Shown: positions 42,145 through 55,313, counted from the first letter of the stretch. The stretch: DNA of 64,000 bases from Dermacentor variabilis (GCF_050947875.1 NC_134574.1:106731469-106795468), one strand, 5' to 3'. A program made the numbers and translations. The notes: generated by a model from the sequence alone, not told the origin.

Positions 42145-42579
42145 GCAAGTGCCCGTTTATTTGGTATTTGTTTTGTTCGCTTTAGAAATATCTCACTGTG
42201 ATTTGGTAGCATAATTCATAATTCGCTAATGTAAGAGCAAGAGCAGCTGCACACCTACTAGGGCAAGTTTACTACCTCGATCGCGTCCCGTGTGACTAAT
42301 GTTTGTCAAATCTACATCGGGCGTAGTGCGCCTGCATAGTTACGCTTTGTTTCTCAGCGCTTGAACGTTCATTGATGTGATTCTCTTGTGCGTTCAGCGC
42401 GGCTGCTTGTAATACGGTCGTTCGCACTTCAGTTAAATGTGGTCGACCACTTTTGCGTCGCGTAGAAAAAGGACTGGCTTAGCCACCTTTCGAAGGAACC
42501 GGCGCGGTATTGGTTCTCCCTGATGCGGTCGCGTGCTGCTCTTGCTGCTTGCCGGACGCCTTCAGCATTTTTTCGGCTC

Positions 42580-42975
42580 GCTTTGTCTGTGCGTGTGCGC
42601 GTGCTCGCGCTCGGCTTGATTTGTGTGTGCGTGCGTGTGTGCGCTCAGCTCAGCTCGCTTTGTGTGTGTGCGTGCGTGCGCTCGGCTCGCTGTGTGTGTG
42701 TGCGCGCGCGCGCGCTTGCGTTCAGTACATGCCGGTTTGTATGGGCCGGCGTGTTTGCGCGTGTCTAGTGCGTACGTGCGTACGTATTTTGTGAGTGTGT
42801 TGTCTGTGGGTCGCTGTGTGTGCGTGCACGTGTTAGCGTGTCTGCCTGCATGCATGTATGTGTGCTTGTTTGTGTTCATCAATGTGCGCGTGCGCGCTTT
42901 TGTGTCTGCGCTTTGAGAGTGCGTATACTTGTGTGTGCGTGTGGGTGCGTTTTGTGTGCGTGCGTATGTATTGCA
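42580..42975 (+). repeat. GT/GC simple-sequence region
   Basis: About 400 bp of interrupted TGTGTG, CGCGCG and GTGCGTGC. The sense frames are Cys/Val/Ala-rich and the antisense frames His/Thr-rich; these are by-products of the repeat, not genes. Confidence 0.85.
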
Positions 42976-45900
42976 TGAGGCCGGTAGAGTTTTACTCGCA
43001 ATAAAACTCTTCCGATTTGGTGCAGCGAGTGTTCCCGCCTGAAAGCCGAGTTTGGTTTCAAGCCACCCTGGACAACTGCTGTATGAGGCGTCGTTTCTCG
43101 GGAGGACCAGTGGGAAGGCGCCAAGTATACGCTTCGTCCAATTCCTCCCATGCCCTGATGAATCGATATCCTTGTTTTTTATTGTGAAAGGAACGTTACA
43201 TCCAGAGCATAAATAAATGATTAAGAAATCTGGTAGTGTGTTCCGCCATTACAATAATTCCGATCTTAAAGACGTGGATTTCCCATTAGCCCACATTTCT
43301 TTTGATGCAGACAACCGCTGAAATTGTTAGCGGCAGGTTATTCGAGACGTTCTACGTATATAGCAGTTGTCTTCAGGAGCTTTAATGAATTTTGAAAATT
43401 TGAAGTATTGTGCTTTAGAGGTATCATATACAAGCTTTAGGTCTCCGGGTAATTTGCATGCCCTTCGAGAGCTGTCGCCTATAGCCCTATTGAAATTCGT
43501 AACTACAGTTTGGAGCACTGGGGAAGCTAGAAGGCTTGTCCTGGCTCTCGAGAAAGTGTTTAAGCTGGAGGTGTAGGTTGAGGAGTTTGGGGTTGGTAAC
43601 ACAAAGCATTTTTTATGCCTTAGCAGTAGGAGGGACACAGGATAAAAAAAATGTATGTGTGTCAAGCACAGGAAGCTGCTCATGTGGTAGAAGCATGTGT
43701 GTGCGTGTGTGTGTGCGCGCCCATGCATGCGTGCGTGTGTGTGAATTCTCTCCTCAAAAGGGAGTATGTGTGTAAGAGAGCTATTTCTATTTCATTGCTG
43801 GTCTGTTTGCCAAGAATTGGCAAGAAAACACAATAATCAATTTAACTTGAAATAATAAACTTCAAAGCATACTGGCGTACTGGCGACAGCAGCATACAAG
43901 CATGCAGCTGTGTGACAATCTTAATGCATGACTGCAACATCTGGAAGGAGGCTTGCTTCTTCTTCAGTAAGCAGCACAAAGTCCATATTCTTGGCTTTTC
44001 TCGTGCAAACCAAAACGAGGCTCATTGCCAATGATCTTGTCTTTTGTTCTAATAGCATTTGTTTATCTTGTACTTAGAGCGTCCTTTCTCGCAGGTCATG
44101 CAGATAGTAGCAGCAATTTCACAATTCCCAGCCTTGGCGCCCCCCATCAAGAGCAAGCCACTTGCGTTCGCCTTCAGACAGATGGTTAATGTCTTCTTGA
44201 AAGCGGTTGAGAAGACAACATTGTAAGTAGATATAGTTGTGTAGTGTAATATAATAAGTCAAGTTATAATTTAAAACTCAGGCTCCTTGGCCGCCTAAGC
44301 TTGATATGATGTGCAGTTGTCTGTGGTTGTAAATATTGCCGATGGTACAGTGCATACTGCAGGTATGACTGCAGGTATGCTGAAGTATAGATTGGCATTT
44401 TCTTGATGGTCTTTCATAATGAGGATTTTCTTTGTGCAAGAATATTCACAGAATGCCGGGGCGTTGTAGCATCATATTCTTGTGCATTCACTGCTAATTT
44501 CGTATGACCTTCCTGCTACCAATTTATTTGCAGGAAAGGAATATTTGTTTACTCTCTGCAATGATCTTGTTATTTGCTCATTGCATTACACTCTTCTACC
44601 TTTAATTTGTTCCCATATAATTATCAAAACCTTAAAATTTCAGCTGGTTTTATTTTGAATGTAATATCAAAATCAAAATGCACCGGATTGCAATCTAGAC
44701 TGCAAGGGATTTGAAGAAATTACAAGAAATCAGGACCTCTCGGGAGCGTTAAAAAAACGTTTCCGCAGGTAATGTGCCTAATTGTACTGAGCTAGCTGCT
44801 CACGAAAATTGCAAGCATATTTCATTTCACATAGTTTTGCAGGATATAGCAGGCCTATCATAGTCTCTGAGCACAACCTTACCTCATTTGCATCATGAAA
44901 ATGTCTCATGCTTAATTTGGGACAAGTTTTGAAAAATGAATGTATCATAATTTTGAAACTACACAAAGTATTGGTTGAGGCTGGACAGTTTTCAAACAAC
45001 TTGACCATGTTGAACTTAGCCATTACAGGACGGAAAAAAAAACATGCACAGGAGCACTCATTCAATGAAATGTGATGCTTGTGGTTATTTTCCACATGCA
45101 AAATGTACTTTTAAGCGAGAGAGGGCAGGTAGCCAATTTACAACCATTGTGACTCATGCGCGTAGTAGCAACACAGGATGAGAAATGGTTGTGTCTCTGA
45201 GGTTCATCGATTATGTGAAAACTCATATACAGTACCCCCCCCCCATATGAGGGGTAACCGTGCAATATGTTTTGGGCAAGAAAGACGATTGTTCTAGGAG
45301 ACAAGAAATTTCAGGCTCTAGTTGAGAGGCTACAGAAAGAAGGACCATGTAAATAGTCACAGAGTAACATAAACTGCATCGGAGTGGCATCACAGTTTAG
45401 AGCATGAGGAAGGATTATAAGTTTAAATAAGGGAATACTACTTGTCAGTGCATTGCCAAGCTAACCCATTGAAAGAAGGGGGCGTGCTCTAAGAAAAATA
45501 GTTGACAACACATGCTAAATTTTCGAGGAAAGTATGCCAAAATGCCCATTCTTACTAAATTAGTAAATAAGAAATACAGATAAATTTTAGGATGCAGAAA
45601 GTGTAATAAACTGCATTGGAGAGTTGGATATTGTTGGGCTGGATGCATGTATTGCAGGGCAAATGAGAATGCCAGTGGGGATTCCCTCATTTTCATTTTG
45701 TGTGCACTCTCTCTAAAACAGTTCTCTTTGTCTCCTAGTGTGATAATGTGTAAAAACAGTCATTTTTTAATGCCTTGTGCATTTCACTCTTAATGTGCCA
45801 TATCCCGTAAGTTTCTCACCTGCAGTACTTATATATAAAGTGTAATGCAGATAGATATATTGCAGATTTCATAGTGTCAATTTTGTATTAAGGTCACATA

Positions 45901-46514
45901 CACACTCTTGGACAAATGTCTGTTGTTGAGAGATGTCATTGGTAGTCTTTGAACTTTATTCACTCTTATTTTCTATGGTGAAAAGGCTACTGTAAATTTA
46001 TGTTTTTGCTGCTGTATGTGCCTTGTGTTCACAATGACATAGTGGTTTAGCATTCACAGTAACATGCAATTCCTTAATTTGCAAAATAGAAACTTCTCCT
46101 ATCTTTCACTTGTCTTGCCCAGTTGCCTGAGCGGTGCATTCTGCCCAGTCACATTAATTAAGTTTGTTACTTTGAGGAGCTTGTTGCATTATCAAATTTT
46201 CCGCAAAGTACATGTGTAATTGCACGGACTGAATTCTCATCATTCTCTTCTTATTTTGCTAATGCAGGATGCAAGATTCCAGCAATGCCATGCGCTGCAT
46301 TTATTGGTCAAGATGCTCAGAGAATGAAGTCCCTGCACCTCGTGGTTAACCGTGAACATTTCTTTTTCTTTTGGAAAGCTAAAGGCCATTTGCTGCATCA
46401 CTTGCATTTTTGCAGCTCAGATGTGTACTATATTTTTCTAATTTTGAATCAATATTGGCTGTTCAGTATAAAAAATGCCGTACAGCGTGAAGAACAAGGA
46501 CTGTGAGAGACACA
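42976..46514. other. AT-rich stretch, no gene confirmed
   Basis: From about 43800 the DNA is visibly more AT-rich and CpG-poor than the rest. A possible exon at 44098-44222 (after ctttctcgcag) encodes APPIKSKPLAFAFRQMVNVF and ends at TAA. It is not recognised, and its frame does not follow from the exon at 42071. Confidence 0.35.
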
Positions 46515-47310
46515 CTCCACTGACTTTCAACAATATTTTATTGCGTTGCCACATCGTGTGTGTATACACAGAGGGGTCATGTGCAGAAAATGAAAGCCAG
46601 TCACAAGGGGTGTTCTAACAGCAAGTCGTAAAAAGAACATGGTCACTTGAAAAAAAAACATCACAATTTCTATCTGTTTAGATACAAAATTTCACTAGGG
46701 GTCAGCGTGATAGAGGGGGCACTAACGCACACACTACCCAGTTTTCTGGTGAAATCAGCTTCAATAATTTACCGGGTGAGCTGTGTGTCGCTAAAACTTC
46801 CGTATCTTAAAGAGGGGCATGCAGCCGCTGTCCCGGCAATGAATGCCCAAGTGGCCTTGAACAGTGTTATTGATGTTATAGTGCTCTCTTAAACGATCAT
46901 TTAGGCGCCTGCCTATCTGTCCAATATATTTACTGCCTCAAAATGGGAATTTGGGAAACCACATTCGTTGCACACATCGCAAAACGTTTTCTGTGCCCGG
47001 CAGAGCAACAACTCTGACGTGATTTAGGCGCGTTTACACACGTACAGAGCCTTGCCAGCTTTTCTGGGGCTGAGAAAAGGACTGTGATTTCTGCAGGTTC
47101 CCTAATCTTTTTTAGCCTATGGGAGACATCATGAACATACGGTAGCACTGCAAACCTGTGTCTTTCAACCGGCTGGTTCCTTGACCGAGTGCACTCATCA
47201 TGTTTTGTGCACTTCAGAAGCTGTTCCGCTATGGCTGAAATTAAGGCCAAAGGGTAGCCAACCCAAGAAAGGCAATCAGCCTGTGCAGCAACGCTATGTT
47301 GCATCTCGTG
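46515..47310 (-). mobile_element. Penelope-like element 3' part, minus strand, decayed
   Basis: Read on the minus strand, a linker region (PLALISAIAEQLL, then RFAVLPYVHDVSHRLKKI and SAPEKLARLC) leads to HRKRFAMCATNVVSQIPI. A frameshifted GIY-YIG endonuclease follows (about 46955-46660, KYIGQIGRRL-like). The order matches the RT-thumb-to-endonuclease part of PLEs. A 3' UTR reaches about 46520. It is 5'-truncated near 47310, where an opposite-strand copy begins. Confidence 0.82.
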
Positions 47311-47330
47311 GGAGCAAGATTTATTGAGGC

Positions 47331-47790
47331 TGTTAAGGAGGCAAAGCTTTACAATATCTCATTTGACTTTGTTGGACAGACAGGCAGGCGCCTAAACAAT
47401 CAATTAGGAGAGCACAATAACAACGTCCATAACACTGTTCAAGGCCACTTCGGCATCCATTGCTGGGACTGCGGCTGCGTGCCCCTCTTTGAAGGTACGG
47501 AAGCTTTAGCGAGACAGGTCATCCGGGAAACTATAGAAGCAGATTTCACTAGAAAACTGGTTAGTGTGTGCGTTAGTGACCCCTCTATCGTGCTGACCCC
47601 TAGTGAAGTCTTGTATCTCAACAGACAGAAATTCTAATGTTTATTTTTTTCAAAGGACGATGTTCTTAGTACAGTCACTTGCTGTTAGACACTCCTTGTG
47701 ACTCATATTCTGCGCATGCCTGCTTTTGTACAAATACACATGATGTGGCAACATAATTAAATATTGTTGGAAGTCAGTGCAGTCTGTCAT
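47331..47790 (+). mobile_element. Penelope GIY-YIG endonuclease copy, inverted partner
   Basis: An open frame to TAA at 47637 contains FDFVGQTGRRLNNQLGEHNN, then HFGIHCWDCGCVPLFEG and IVLTPSEVLYLNRQKF. This is the GIY-YIG domain of a PLE, with the usual YVGQTGR motif reading FVGQTGR. The catalytic Arg is present, and a C-terminal Glu (PSEV) is kept. It is intact over the domain, unlike the minus copy. The 3' UTR to about 47790 matches the minus copy's UTR inverted, so the two form an inverted repeat with arms of about 430 bp. Confidence 0.88.
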
Positions 47791-49296
47791 CTCGCTGTTC
47801 TTGTCATTCAAGCTGTACGTAATTTTATCTCATTAATTGAAACTATCCCAAGAAACTACCCTTGTTCAGTATAATTATAATGTTTGATACGACCATTTGC
47901 TGGCAAATGTTAACAGTGTGATATTTAACTTGAACTTTTTCATGACTGCCTATGCCTGTGTTCTTTTAGTAACCAGAGTATGGCTAATTTATTAAACCAT
48001 ATTTGCTAATTTGCATGCTCACATGCTATGCCTTAATCTTGAATTACTGCATCTAAGTGCAAATAATTTAGAAATTTACTATGTATTTTAAAACACTGTC
48101 CACATTTTGTGCTCAGCAAAATCGTTTAATCAACAGTGGTTTGTTTTTATCAGGCCTCCTACTGTACTTTGCACCCAGGCACTAGTAGATGTGGAATATG
48201 CCCTCTTTTGATTTATAGTAAGAAAAGAACCTATTTCCAAACTACATATTGTATATGTACCAGTGCCTTAGAGTTACAAAACAAAAATTTATAGAAACTG
48301 GTATTGTAGTTAGAAAAACCGCTACACAGCACCTTTAGCCCAGAGAACTCTCGTTTCACAAAAGAGGACAAACAATGTAGGCACTAAAAAATTCTACGTA
48401 TTTTTTGTGCTCAAGTAATCTTGTTGGAAATAGAAAATTAGCAATAAGGCTCCTGGCATAAACCTCACTTAAAGCATGTCTGTGCTTGGAAAGTATTGTT
48501 TCAGTCTAAAAAATGTTGGCCAGTTATGCGTTACATCGACTTTCCAAACTTTTCATAATGCTTTGCGATTACATTAGTGTACAAAATAACAGGTGTCTTT
48601 CTTGTGCGTTTGCTCTGCATTTCAGTTGCTTCCCTAATTCACCTTTGCAATATGCCTGTCTTTAAGGCATCAAAACTTGAATTTTCGTTCACTGGAGCCT
48701 AATACTAAAAATTTATTCCTTTATGTGGCCCAAAACACTGCGAATCAACCCAGGCTCTTTCAGTGCCGCTATACATAGTTTCTTCTCTAATAACAGATTT
48801 GATCAATACATATATTTTAGGTACCTTTGTGGGGAATGTACATGTTCTTGTACTTACCGATGTGTTTGGTGATTGTGCATGTTTATATTTCATGTGATTT
48901 ATGTATGTGTTGTACTCTGTATTGCAGCATGCAATAAATATATTTGCGTTTTCTTGAAAATGCAGCATATATCTTACCAGTCTGTGTTGCATGTTATTTG
49001 GATATGGAAATCGTGATAACCTTGGTGTTGATATACATGCTCAAAAGTGTCAAGTTTGCTAGGTTGTATTTGTGCAGTGAAGACAGGTTTTCCAATATAC
49101 ACCACGAATTACTAATATGTAATGTGATCCACACGTATAGGTGTTGTGTATGCCTATCGAAGCTTCAAGGCCGGCTGTTCGACAGTGCGTTTGGTAGCCG
49201 AACTTGAACCTTCTGGCACACGCAATAGTTGCACGTGGATCGCTGTACATAGTAGTAATTGAAGGCGTGTACTGCCGAATCTGCCTTCCATACACG
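47791..49296. other. AT-rich stretch, nothing recognised
   Basis: No domain, tRNA or clear repeat. It has the same AT-rich character as 43800-46500. Confidence 0.4.
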
Positions 49297-49514
49297 CTAG
49301 AAATAAAAGGGTGTACACCCTTCCAACACCCACACAGATGGGTGTTAATTTGGACGAGCACCCTTACACCCTAAATTTATTTTGCTGGACACCCTTCCTT
49401 TAGGGTGCTATAGTGGCACCCCAACTGTAGGGTGTAGACAACAGCACCCTTAGGGTGTTCGTCTGGCGACAAACTGATTTACACCCTTAAGGGTGTTAAA
49501 ATGTTTAGTGTGTG
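49297..49514. repeat. ACACCCTT-rich element, right copy
   Basis: Many ACACCCTT/AAGGGTGT words. The right tip AAAATGTTTAGTGTGTGC is the inverse of the left tip at 39797. The left tip is diverged. Confidence 0.7.
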
Positions 49515-49626
49515 CTTCTTTTCGACGAGGCGACCGCCGAGAATAATCGTTTTGAGAGACGCGGTAACCGGTGCTTCTCGTCCTTTTGCCGCAGCACAAT
49601 GTGTCGAGCTTCGAGCACGTCAGCTG

Positions 49627-49885
49627 CACTCTTAAGCAAAACTACACCCTTTTACCACACAACGATAATGGTCACCTGTCTTGTACGCATTTCGTTTCCT
49701 TAAACGCGGCGAGCCCAGTACTTTCCAGTAACGAACGGCATGCGCGTTAACAGCATGACATAGCACTCCCGACAAGAAAGTAGAGGGCGCGGCGTTTTCA
49801 AGAAAGGAAACGCAAGCAAGGCAAATGACGATTATCGTTGTGTGGCAGAGATACACCCCAAAGGGTGTAACTTTGCCTAAGAGTG
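49627..49885. mobile_element. MITE with about 80-bp terminal inverted repeats
   Basis: The left arm starts CACTCTTAAGCAAAACTACA and the right arm, inverted, reads CACTCTTAGGCAAAGTTACA. Matching continues through CCACACAACGATAAT and CGTTTCCTT. The interior lacks a transposase. It belongs to the same ACACCC-containing sequence class as the neighbours and cuts into a small minus-strand ORF at 49886. Confidence 0.8.
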
Positions 49886-50101
49886 TGCCTCGTACGGCGG
49901 CGGCGGCGGCCAGTCAAAAGCAAACGGCGATCTTTCAGCGTTCACATCTTCGGTGAAATCATAGCTCAAATTGCCGCTGTCTAGTTCAAAAGAGCTGGAG
50001 AAGCTCCCCGTGTCGTCAAAAGAAATTGTCATTCTCGCTTTTTCTTTTGCCATTATAGCGGGACGCGTACTGTGTATGTAGCACGCGTTCTGCGAGTTCA
50101 C
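49886..50101 (-). pseudogene. Truncated ORF of unknown identity
   Basis: The minus strand encodes AKEKARMTISFDDTGSFSSS, then DSGNLSYDFTED and FAFDWPPPPPYE, acidic then proline-rich. It runs straight into the MITE. Upstream in another frame lies SDVYDESMMSDPALSQRELA, which looks coding-like, so a frameshift is possible. I cannot assign a family. It may be the amino-terminus of a transposon-encoded protein. Confidence 0.35.
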
Positions 50102-50849
50102 GTTGCGATAGTGCAGGGTCTGACATCATCGACTCATCGTAGACGTCAGACAAATCAGCTACCCGTTTCGGTATCAGTGCCTCGTTTGCTGTTTACCTAA
50201 GTTTACTGATGAGCTTATAAGCAAAATTGAACCCCCCCTACCGGTGACAGGGCTGCCAATGCCATTTTAAAATGATTCCCCTTTAACCTGTGCTCCGACC
50301 CCTCTAACGAGGTCGGAGCACATTATACTGGAGGCTCCTTTGCAGTAGGGAGAAACCTTCTCTGCAAAACAGGTGTTATCATAATCCAGCGCCCAGCGAC
50401 CGCTTGCTTGGAGTAACAAACACTAATCTCGAAGGGTATGCTTTTACTGATCTACGTCACCAGAACCAATCGCAGGGCCGGAAACACGTCAAAGCCGGCA
50501 TGCTTCGAACGCCACCGCTATATGTCGCCCGTCCACTCTGGCCCAGGTGGCCATTACTGCCTCAGATTTGCCACTTACAATTCAGGAGTTCCTGCAGCAG
50601 CCGGCGACACAAACAAGTGTTCATCACCTGCCCATGATGGTGTCTGTTACGAAGCTTTCGCAAAGCTGTGCCGCCCATCCCGCCGCCATCTTATGGCAGC
50701 ACGAAACAACTGTCTTTGGGCATGCCTTGACCTTCCGAAGGGGTCGTTCCGATTAGGAAGAGTAGCAGAACCTGGATGACTGCCTCTCTACGTACTGTCT
50801 TCGCAGAAGGCACTTCGAATTCAATTGCGACATAAGTTTCGCTTGAAGG
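50102..50849. other. Unassigned
   Basis: No supported feature. Confidence 0.35.
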
Positions 50850-52135
50850 CCCACTTTTTAATGCAGGTTTCAAGAATCAGTGCTAGGTTCAGCTTAGAGC
50901 GGGTCCGTCGCAACCATATCTTCCTCAATTCCTGCCTCAGCTCTCACATTTTATTCCATGAAAAGTTCAACCCTGGAAACAGCCACGCCTCCCAATGATA
51001 TCATATATCCCTGGAATAAGTGCGAAAAATGAAATGTTACAAACAGTGACCAATAACACTGCTCTGAAATATATTCGTAATGACTACGCTGCCGCAACCC
51101 GCATTTTCCCGGTTGGCTCTGCAACTCGTCGCCGCTCTTCGCGCGTACTTGCAACGATTACTCTTCCATCTTGAGCGAGCGATACTGTCTGCGTCAGCCG
51201 AGCTATTTGGCAATAAGGAGGTCCTTACGTGTGTACTTCGACAACCACCAAGGCGCTGGGTCATATTTACAGATTCGAAAGCAGCCCTACAAAGTATGTG
51301 AATAAGGCACAGGCACCGCAACAACCAACTAGCAGCCTATGATGGCTATCTTCACCGCAAGGCAAGGCCAATATTGCTGGGCGTCGCATCACTTACCTGT
51401 ATACTCCGGCAATTCTGCAAACAGAAAATTGAATGAAGCTGGCCGAAATAGGCTTCGGTACAGAAATTTTCGAAGCATGTTTTTTTTTTTTTTACGAAAG
51501 GCATATGCTTTGAACATGGCAAAAAAAAAAGATAAGCCTATGAAAACATGGATCGCATGCGGAGTCTGCCGCTTCATCAAGATGACTTCCTACAGTCGTT
51601 GTCTCCGGAATGAGATAAAAATCCTACGTCGACTTTCTCGTCAGTCAGGTACATGGTACCACAGGCTTAAACTAGATGTAACGTTCCCGAAGAGTTGTCA
51701 ATATTATGTAGGGCGTACCTTTGATCCCTACTGTAATAACTGTGGCAGTTTGGAGACAGCACTACACGCAATATTTGAATTCCCCGCGTGCCATGACGAA
51801 AGAGTTTGTCTTGAGGGCCAAAGATAACCTGATTTGTCACGCTCCTGTAATGTTACGTGGCATGTTGAGTCCAACGCCCTGCCTTGGAAGCAGCGGCGGG
51901 CTTTGGATTTGTCTAAGAAACTGGCTTTCTCACAAAGTTTCCAATAAGATTCGAATCACGGTTCCCCACATCACCACCAATATGTTACCAGTAAATAAGC
52001 TACGCAGAGACAATTTACACGGTACAAGTATCACAACAGTGGCGAAGATTAAAGCCAGTCCACGTAAACGTAAGGCACATCGTCTTCTTCATCCAGTGAC
52101 CTCTCTCTTCTTCGGGAGTAATGTACCAATGTAGA
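50850..52135 (+). mobile_element. LINE ORF2 3' part: RNase H and carboxy-terminus, decayed
   Basis: In shifting + frames, ASAELFGNKE then RRWVIFTDSKAALQS give the RNase H core (ExxAL...FTDSxxAL). SGTWYHRLKLDVTFPKSCQY and CNNCGSLETALHAIFEFP follow; this is the terminal CxxC...H...C segment with the last Cys replaced by Phe. There are multiple stops. It is a 5'-truncated LINE with a pyrimidine-rich 3' UTR after 52135 (AATAAA near 52320). Confidence 0.75.
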
Positions 52136-55100
52136 AAAGCCCATATTCTTTGCCATCGTCTAATCTGTGGATATCATTATGGGATTTACTAGCTCGTTTT
52201 ATTTTTATTTTCCTGTTTGTCCCCTCTCCTCTGAAATCTTTTAATCCCATTTCCTACTCTTTAAGCAGAGCAGCATGCCATCAGGGTCGTATGCATGCCG
52301 GCATAAATCTCGGCCTTATTCCAATAAAGATCTTCTCTCTATATGCATATATTGTTAAGATTTCCACGGAGTATTTTGAAATGGAGGCACCGCGAGAAAT
52401 TTTTCGTTATTTTAAATTTTATTTATCAATACTGTAAGCCTTGAAAGGCTCATACAGGAGTGGGCATACAAACAGTACAGGCGTAGCGCTTTGTTATACA
52501 GCGGGTTTGCAGCAAACTCAAACAAAAAGGCAATGGTTACAATCGACGCGCCATCTAAGCAAGAAGTAAATACACGGAAACAAAAACAAACTATACAGTG
52601 CGTACGCCATGTAAAGTGTAAGAAGCAGTTAATACAGAAAAAGAATGCACATTGGGTGTGCCACGTATTGTGCAAACAGTATCACGTGTAATGCATATTA
52701 ACATACCATCCAGTGGACAAACGTGCGCAAGAACCAAGCGCAGAAAAGTACGAAAGAACGTACGGACACCGGCGCGTGTGGAAGAAGCTGGGGCAGGGCA
52801 ATACGTCATCGATAAATTTTTCAAATGAACGTGTCATTCATGTTAATGACATTTTATTTGAATGTTCAATATTATTGAGTTACACGAGAGCGCAGCCACC
52901 GCCTAAAAAAGCATGTGCAGGAGGAACGTGTCTATTCATTTATAGTCCAGTGTACTGTCGTGGACTGGTTACGCCCATCGCGGACAACTAAAATACTAAC
53001 AAGTTAAGGCTAACTAGAACACGTTCACTCGTATCTGCTTTCACCAATACGCGTAATATCGGCGTGAATTTGCCTTGTGCCCTTAGTGCGAGACGTATTC
53101 CATAGTTGGCGAGCGGATAAGTACCTGCGCGAGGTTGGGACATTACGTTATTGCTCACGAAAAGGGTTTACTTTGTACCTGACTGTACGCCAAGAGCGAT
53201 TGCCGTTGTCGCAAGAGAGAGGCACGCGAAAGAAAAAGCAGATTAGCAAAAGCGCGTCCAGTTTGCTACCCTACAATGAGGAGAGAGGAAGAAAGGCCAA
53301 GAGAGAAAAAGAAGGCGATGCAAAGAGTCGCTCACAGGCATGAACGAGCAGGCCGATTCTATTGTGAGCATTCGCAGAGGCCCACCATCCTTGGGCGGGC
53401 GTATGACAGAAAGATACCGAATCCTTTGAAGGATGAATACTCTTTCAAAGTTCGAATTCGGCCTCTCGTCAGTACCGCATCCCCAGCGCAACACTCGGGA
53501 GACTCGGACACGGGAGCATTTATATTTTGTGAACGTTACAGTCGTGTGAAAATTTACGTTTTTGTACGTGAGCTTTGCGCAGGCGAATGTCCCTGTGTCT
53601 CACTCTTCTTATCATGACTGTTCTTCTCATAAACTGTATGGGCACAAGTAACAATTCAGAAAAAAGCAGCATATCGTGCCACATAGAGGCACCAACAACC
53701 TCTCCTTCAATACAATTAATAATAAAGTACTCTTTGGAAACATCATTTTCGTTCATTTCGCGGTATATTCCTTTTAGAAGTGAAAAACAAAAACCAAAAT
53801 TTCGATTTACGGAATTTCGCGCCTAGGCAACAGCGCCGGTACGCCTTGGTGACATCACGAACAACGAAGTTCTTTTTTTTTTTCGTATTTGAGCCGCCTT
53901 GGTGCGGTAAATGTTATTTTTAAAACTGGCTAAGATCAGCTTTTGCTTTTTTTAGAATACAGTCTATAACTTTCCCGACAGAAAGTTAGCTACAGGCCAG
54001 AGCAGACCTCGTCAAACTCCATGACATGACGCAGATGACGTGACATACTTCGAAGAGGACAGTCGCCACCCATCTACCGTTCTTGGGTCTTTTCAGACTG
54101 TTGTCACAGTAGAATGACTTTGTTTGCGTTGTGAAAGATCAATGAGCTAATATTATTCAAATAATGTTTGAACTTTATTACACTTCTAAAGCTATTTGAA
54201 GTACCTGCGGCAAAACGAAACACCACTATTTACAACGCCGCAACAGTGTCACTAAAGAATACACGCACACCAGCTAGCCCAATTTACTGCCACGTGATCT
54301 CATCGTAAGGTGCATCGGCGCCGTCCTCTGCGAACAGCCGATCTAGAAGGAAAAGCACGATGACTATCGGTAATCGATGGTACAACCATTGGACACTCAT
54401 ATGGCCATCAAGCGTCTAATATGCTCCTTTCCTTTTTTTTCCCCGCAGCTGCAGAACACGCATACCCGTGCATTTTGAGCACCATCGAGCTGTCTCGCTT
54501 GTGGAAAGGTCAACTCCGCGTCCTGTCTGCTGTTATGTTCTTTAGCTGCGCATTCAACGTTTTGCGCTCGAATGACGACGAAGCCTCAAAAGTTCAAGGG
54601 GGAACTGGAAACAAAGAAAAAAAAAGATGTCTAGGCTTTTTTTCTGTCGTTTTCCTGCTGCTTACACGAAATTCTACTTTCCAAAGCTTTCACTGAAATG
54701 ACGTGTGACAGAAAGGGTTATAGGACTTCGAATGCAGTGGCCAGAAACTCTTTACGTAAAAAAAAGAAGGAATGGGGGAAAAGCGCACTGAGCGGAACGT
54801 CTAAGCATTCCAAAAATAGGAACGGGGAGGCTAAACCACGCAGCAAAATAAATTCTAGCCGGCAGTCCCACCAGCCAAACCCTTCCCCTCCGGGAATTCG
54901 GGTCTCTTCAGAAGAGAGAGCCCTTCCGGTCGGGCTAGGGATATAGTTCGAGAGAGCTGTGCGCAAAATATGTGGGACACGGCAAGAGGGTGCCCTTCGA
55001 AGTTCTCCAGCCGCGACGTGAGAGCGAGAGAAGCCTAAGCGTACACGTGCCCTCCCCACCACCCGCCCCTTCCTTTTCCCCTTCGTTGCATTGCTTCACG

Positions 55101-55313
55101 CGCGTTTTATTACCTTCGTTTTTTAATACCCTCTGGTTCTCGTAGAGGTACACTATAGTGCCGCCTACGCAGCACCGTGCCTGAGCGAGCGCGTTTGTCC
55201 ATGGCGCGTCATTCGGCCAATTCTCGAAGCGTGCACACCGCGTGGATGTCACTGCTCACAATGCCAGGGTCTCTAATGAAGGTTTAAAAGCCGATTACGG
55301 CGTAGCAGACGAT
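52136..55313. other. Unassigned 3.2 kb
   Basis: It includes the presumed LINE 3' UTR (to about 52330) and a TTTAAATTTTATTTATCAAT-type repeat edge at 52415. No gene was recognised. Polypyrimidine and GAAA-rich patches occur near 53230-53330 and 54750. Confidence 0.4.

Noticed and set aside
42510..42916. Cys/Val-rich and His/Thr-rich frames
   Set aside because: They come from GT/GC simple sequence and overlap on both strands.
44098..44222. Exon-like frame ending FLKAVEKTTL
   Set aside because: It has a good acceptor and a stop, but the frame does not match the 42071 exon, the opposite strand is also open, and the peptide is not recognised. It is mentioned only in the stretch entry.
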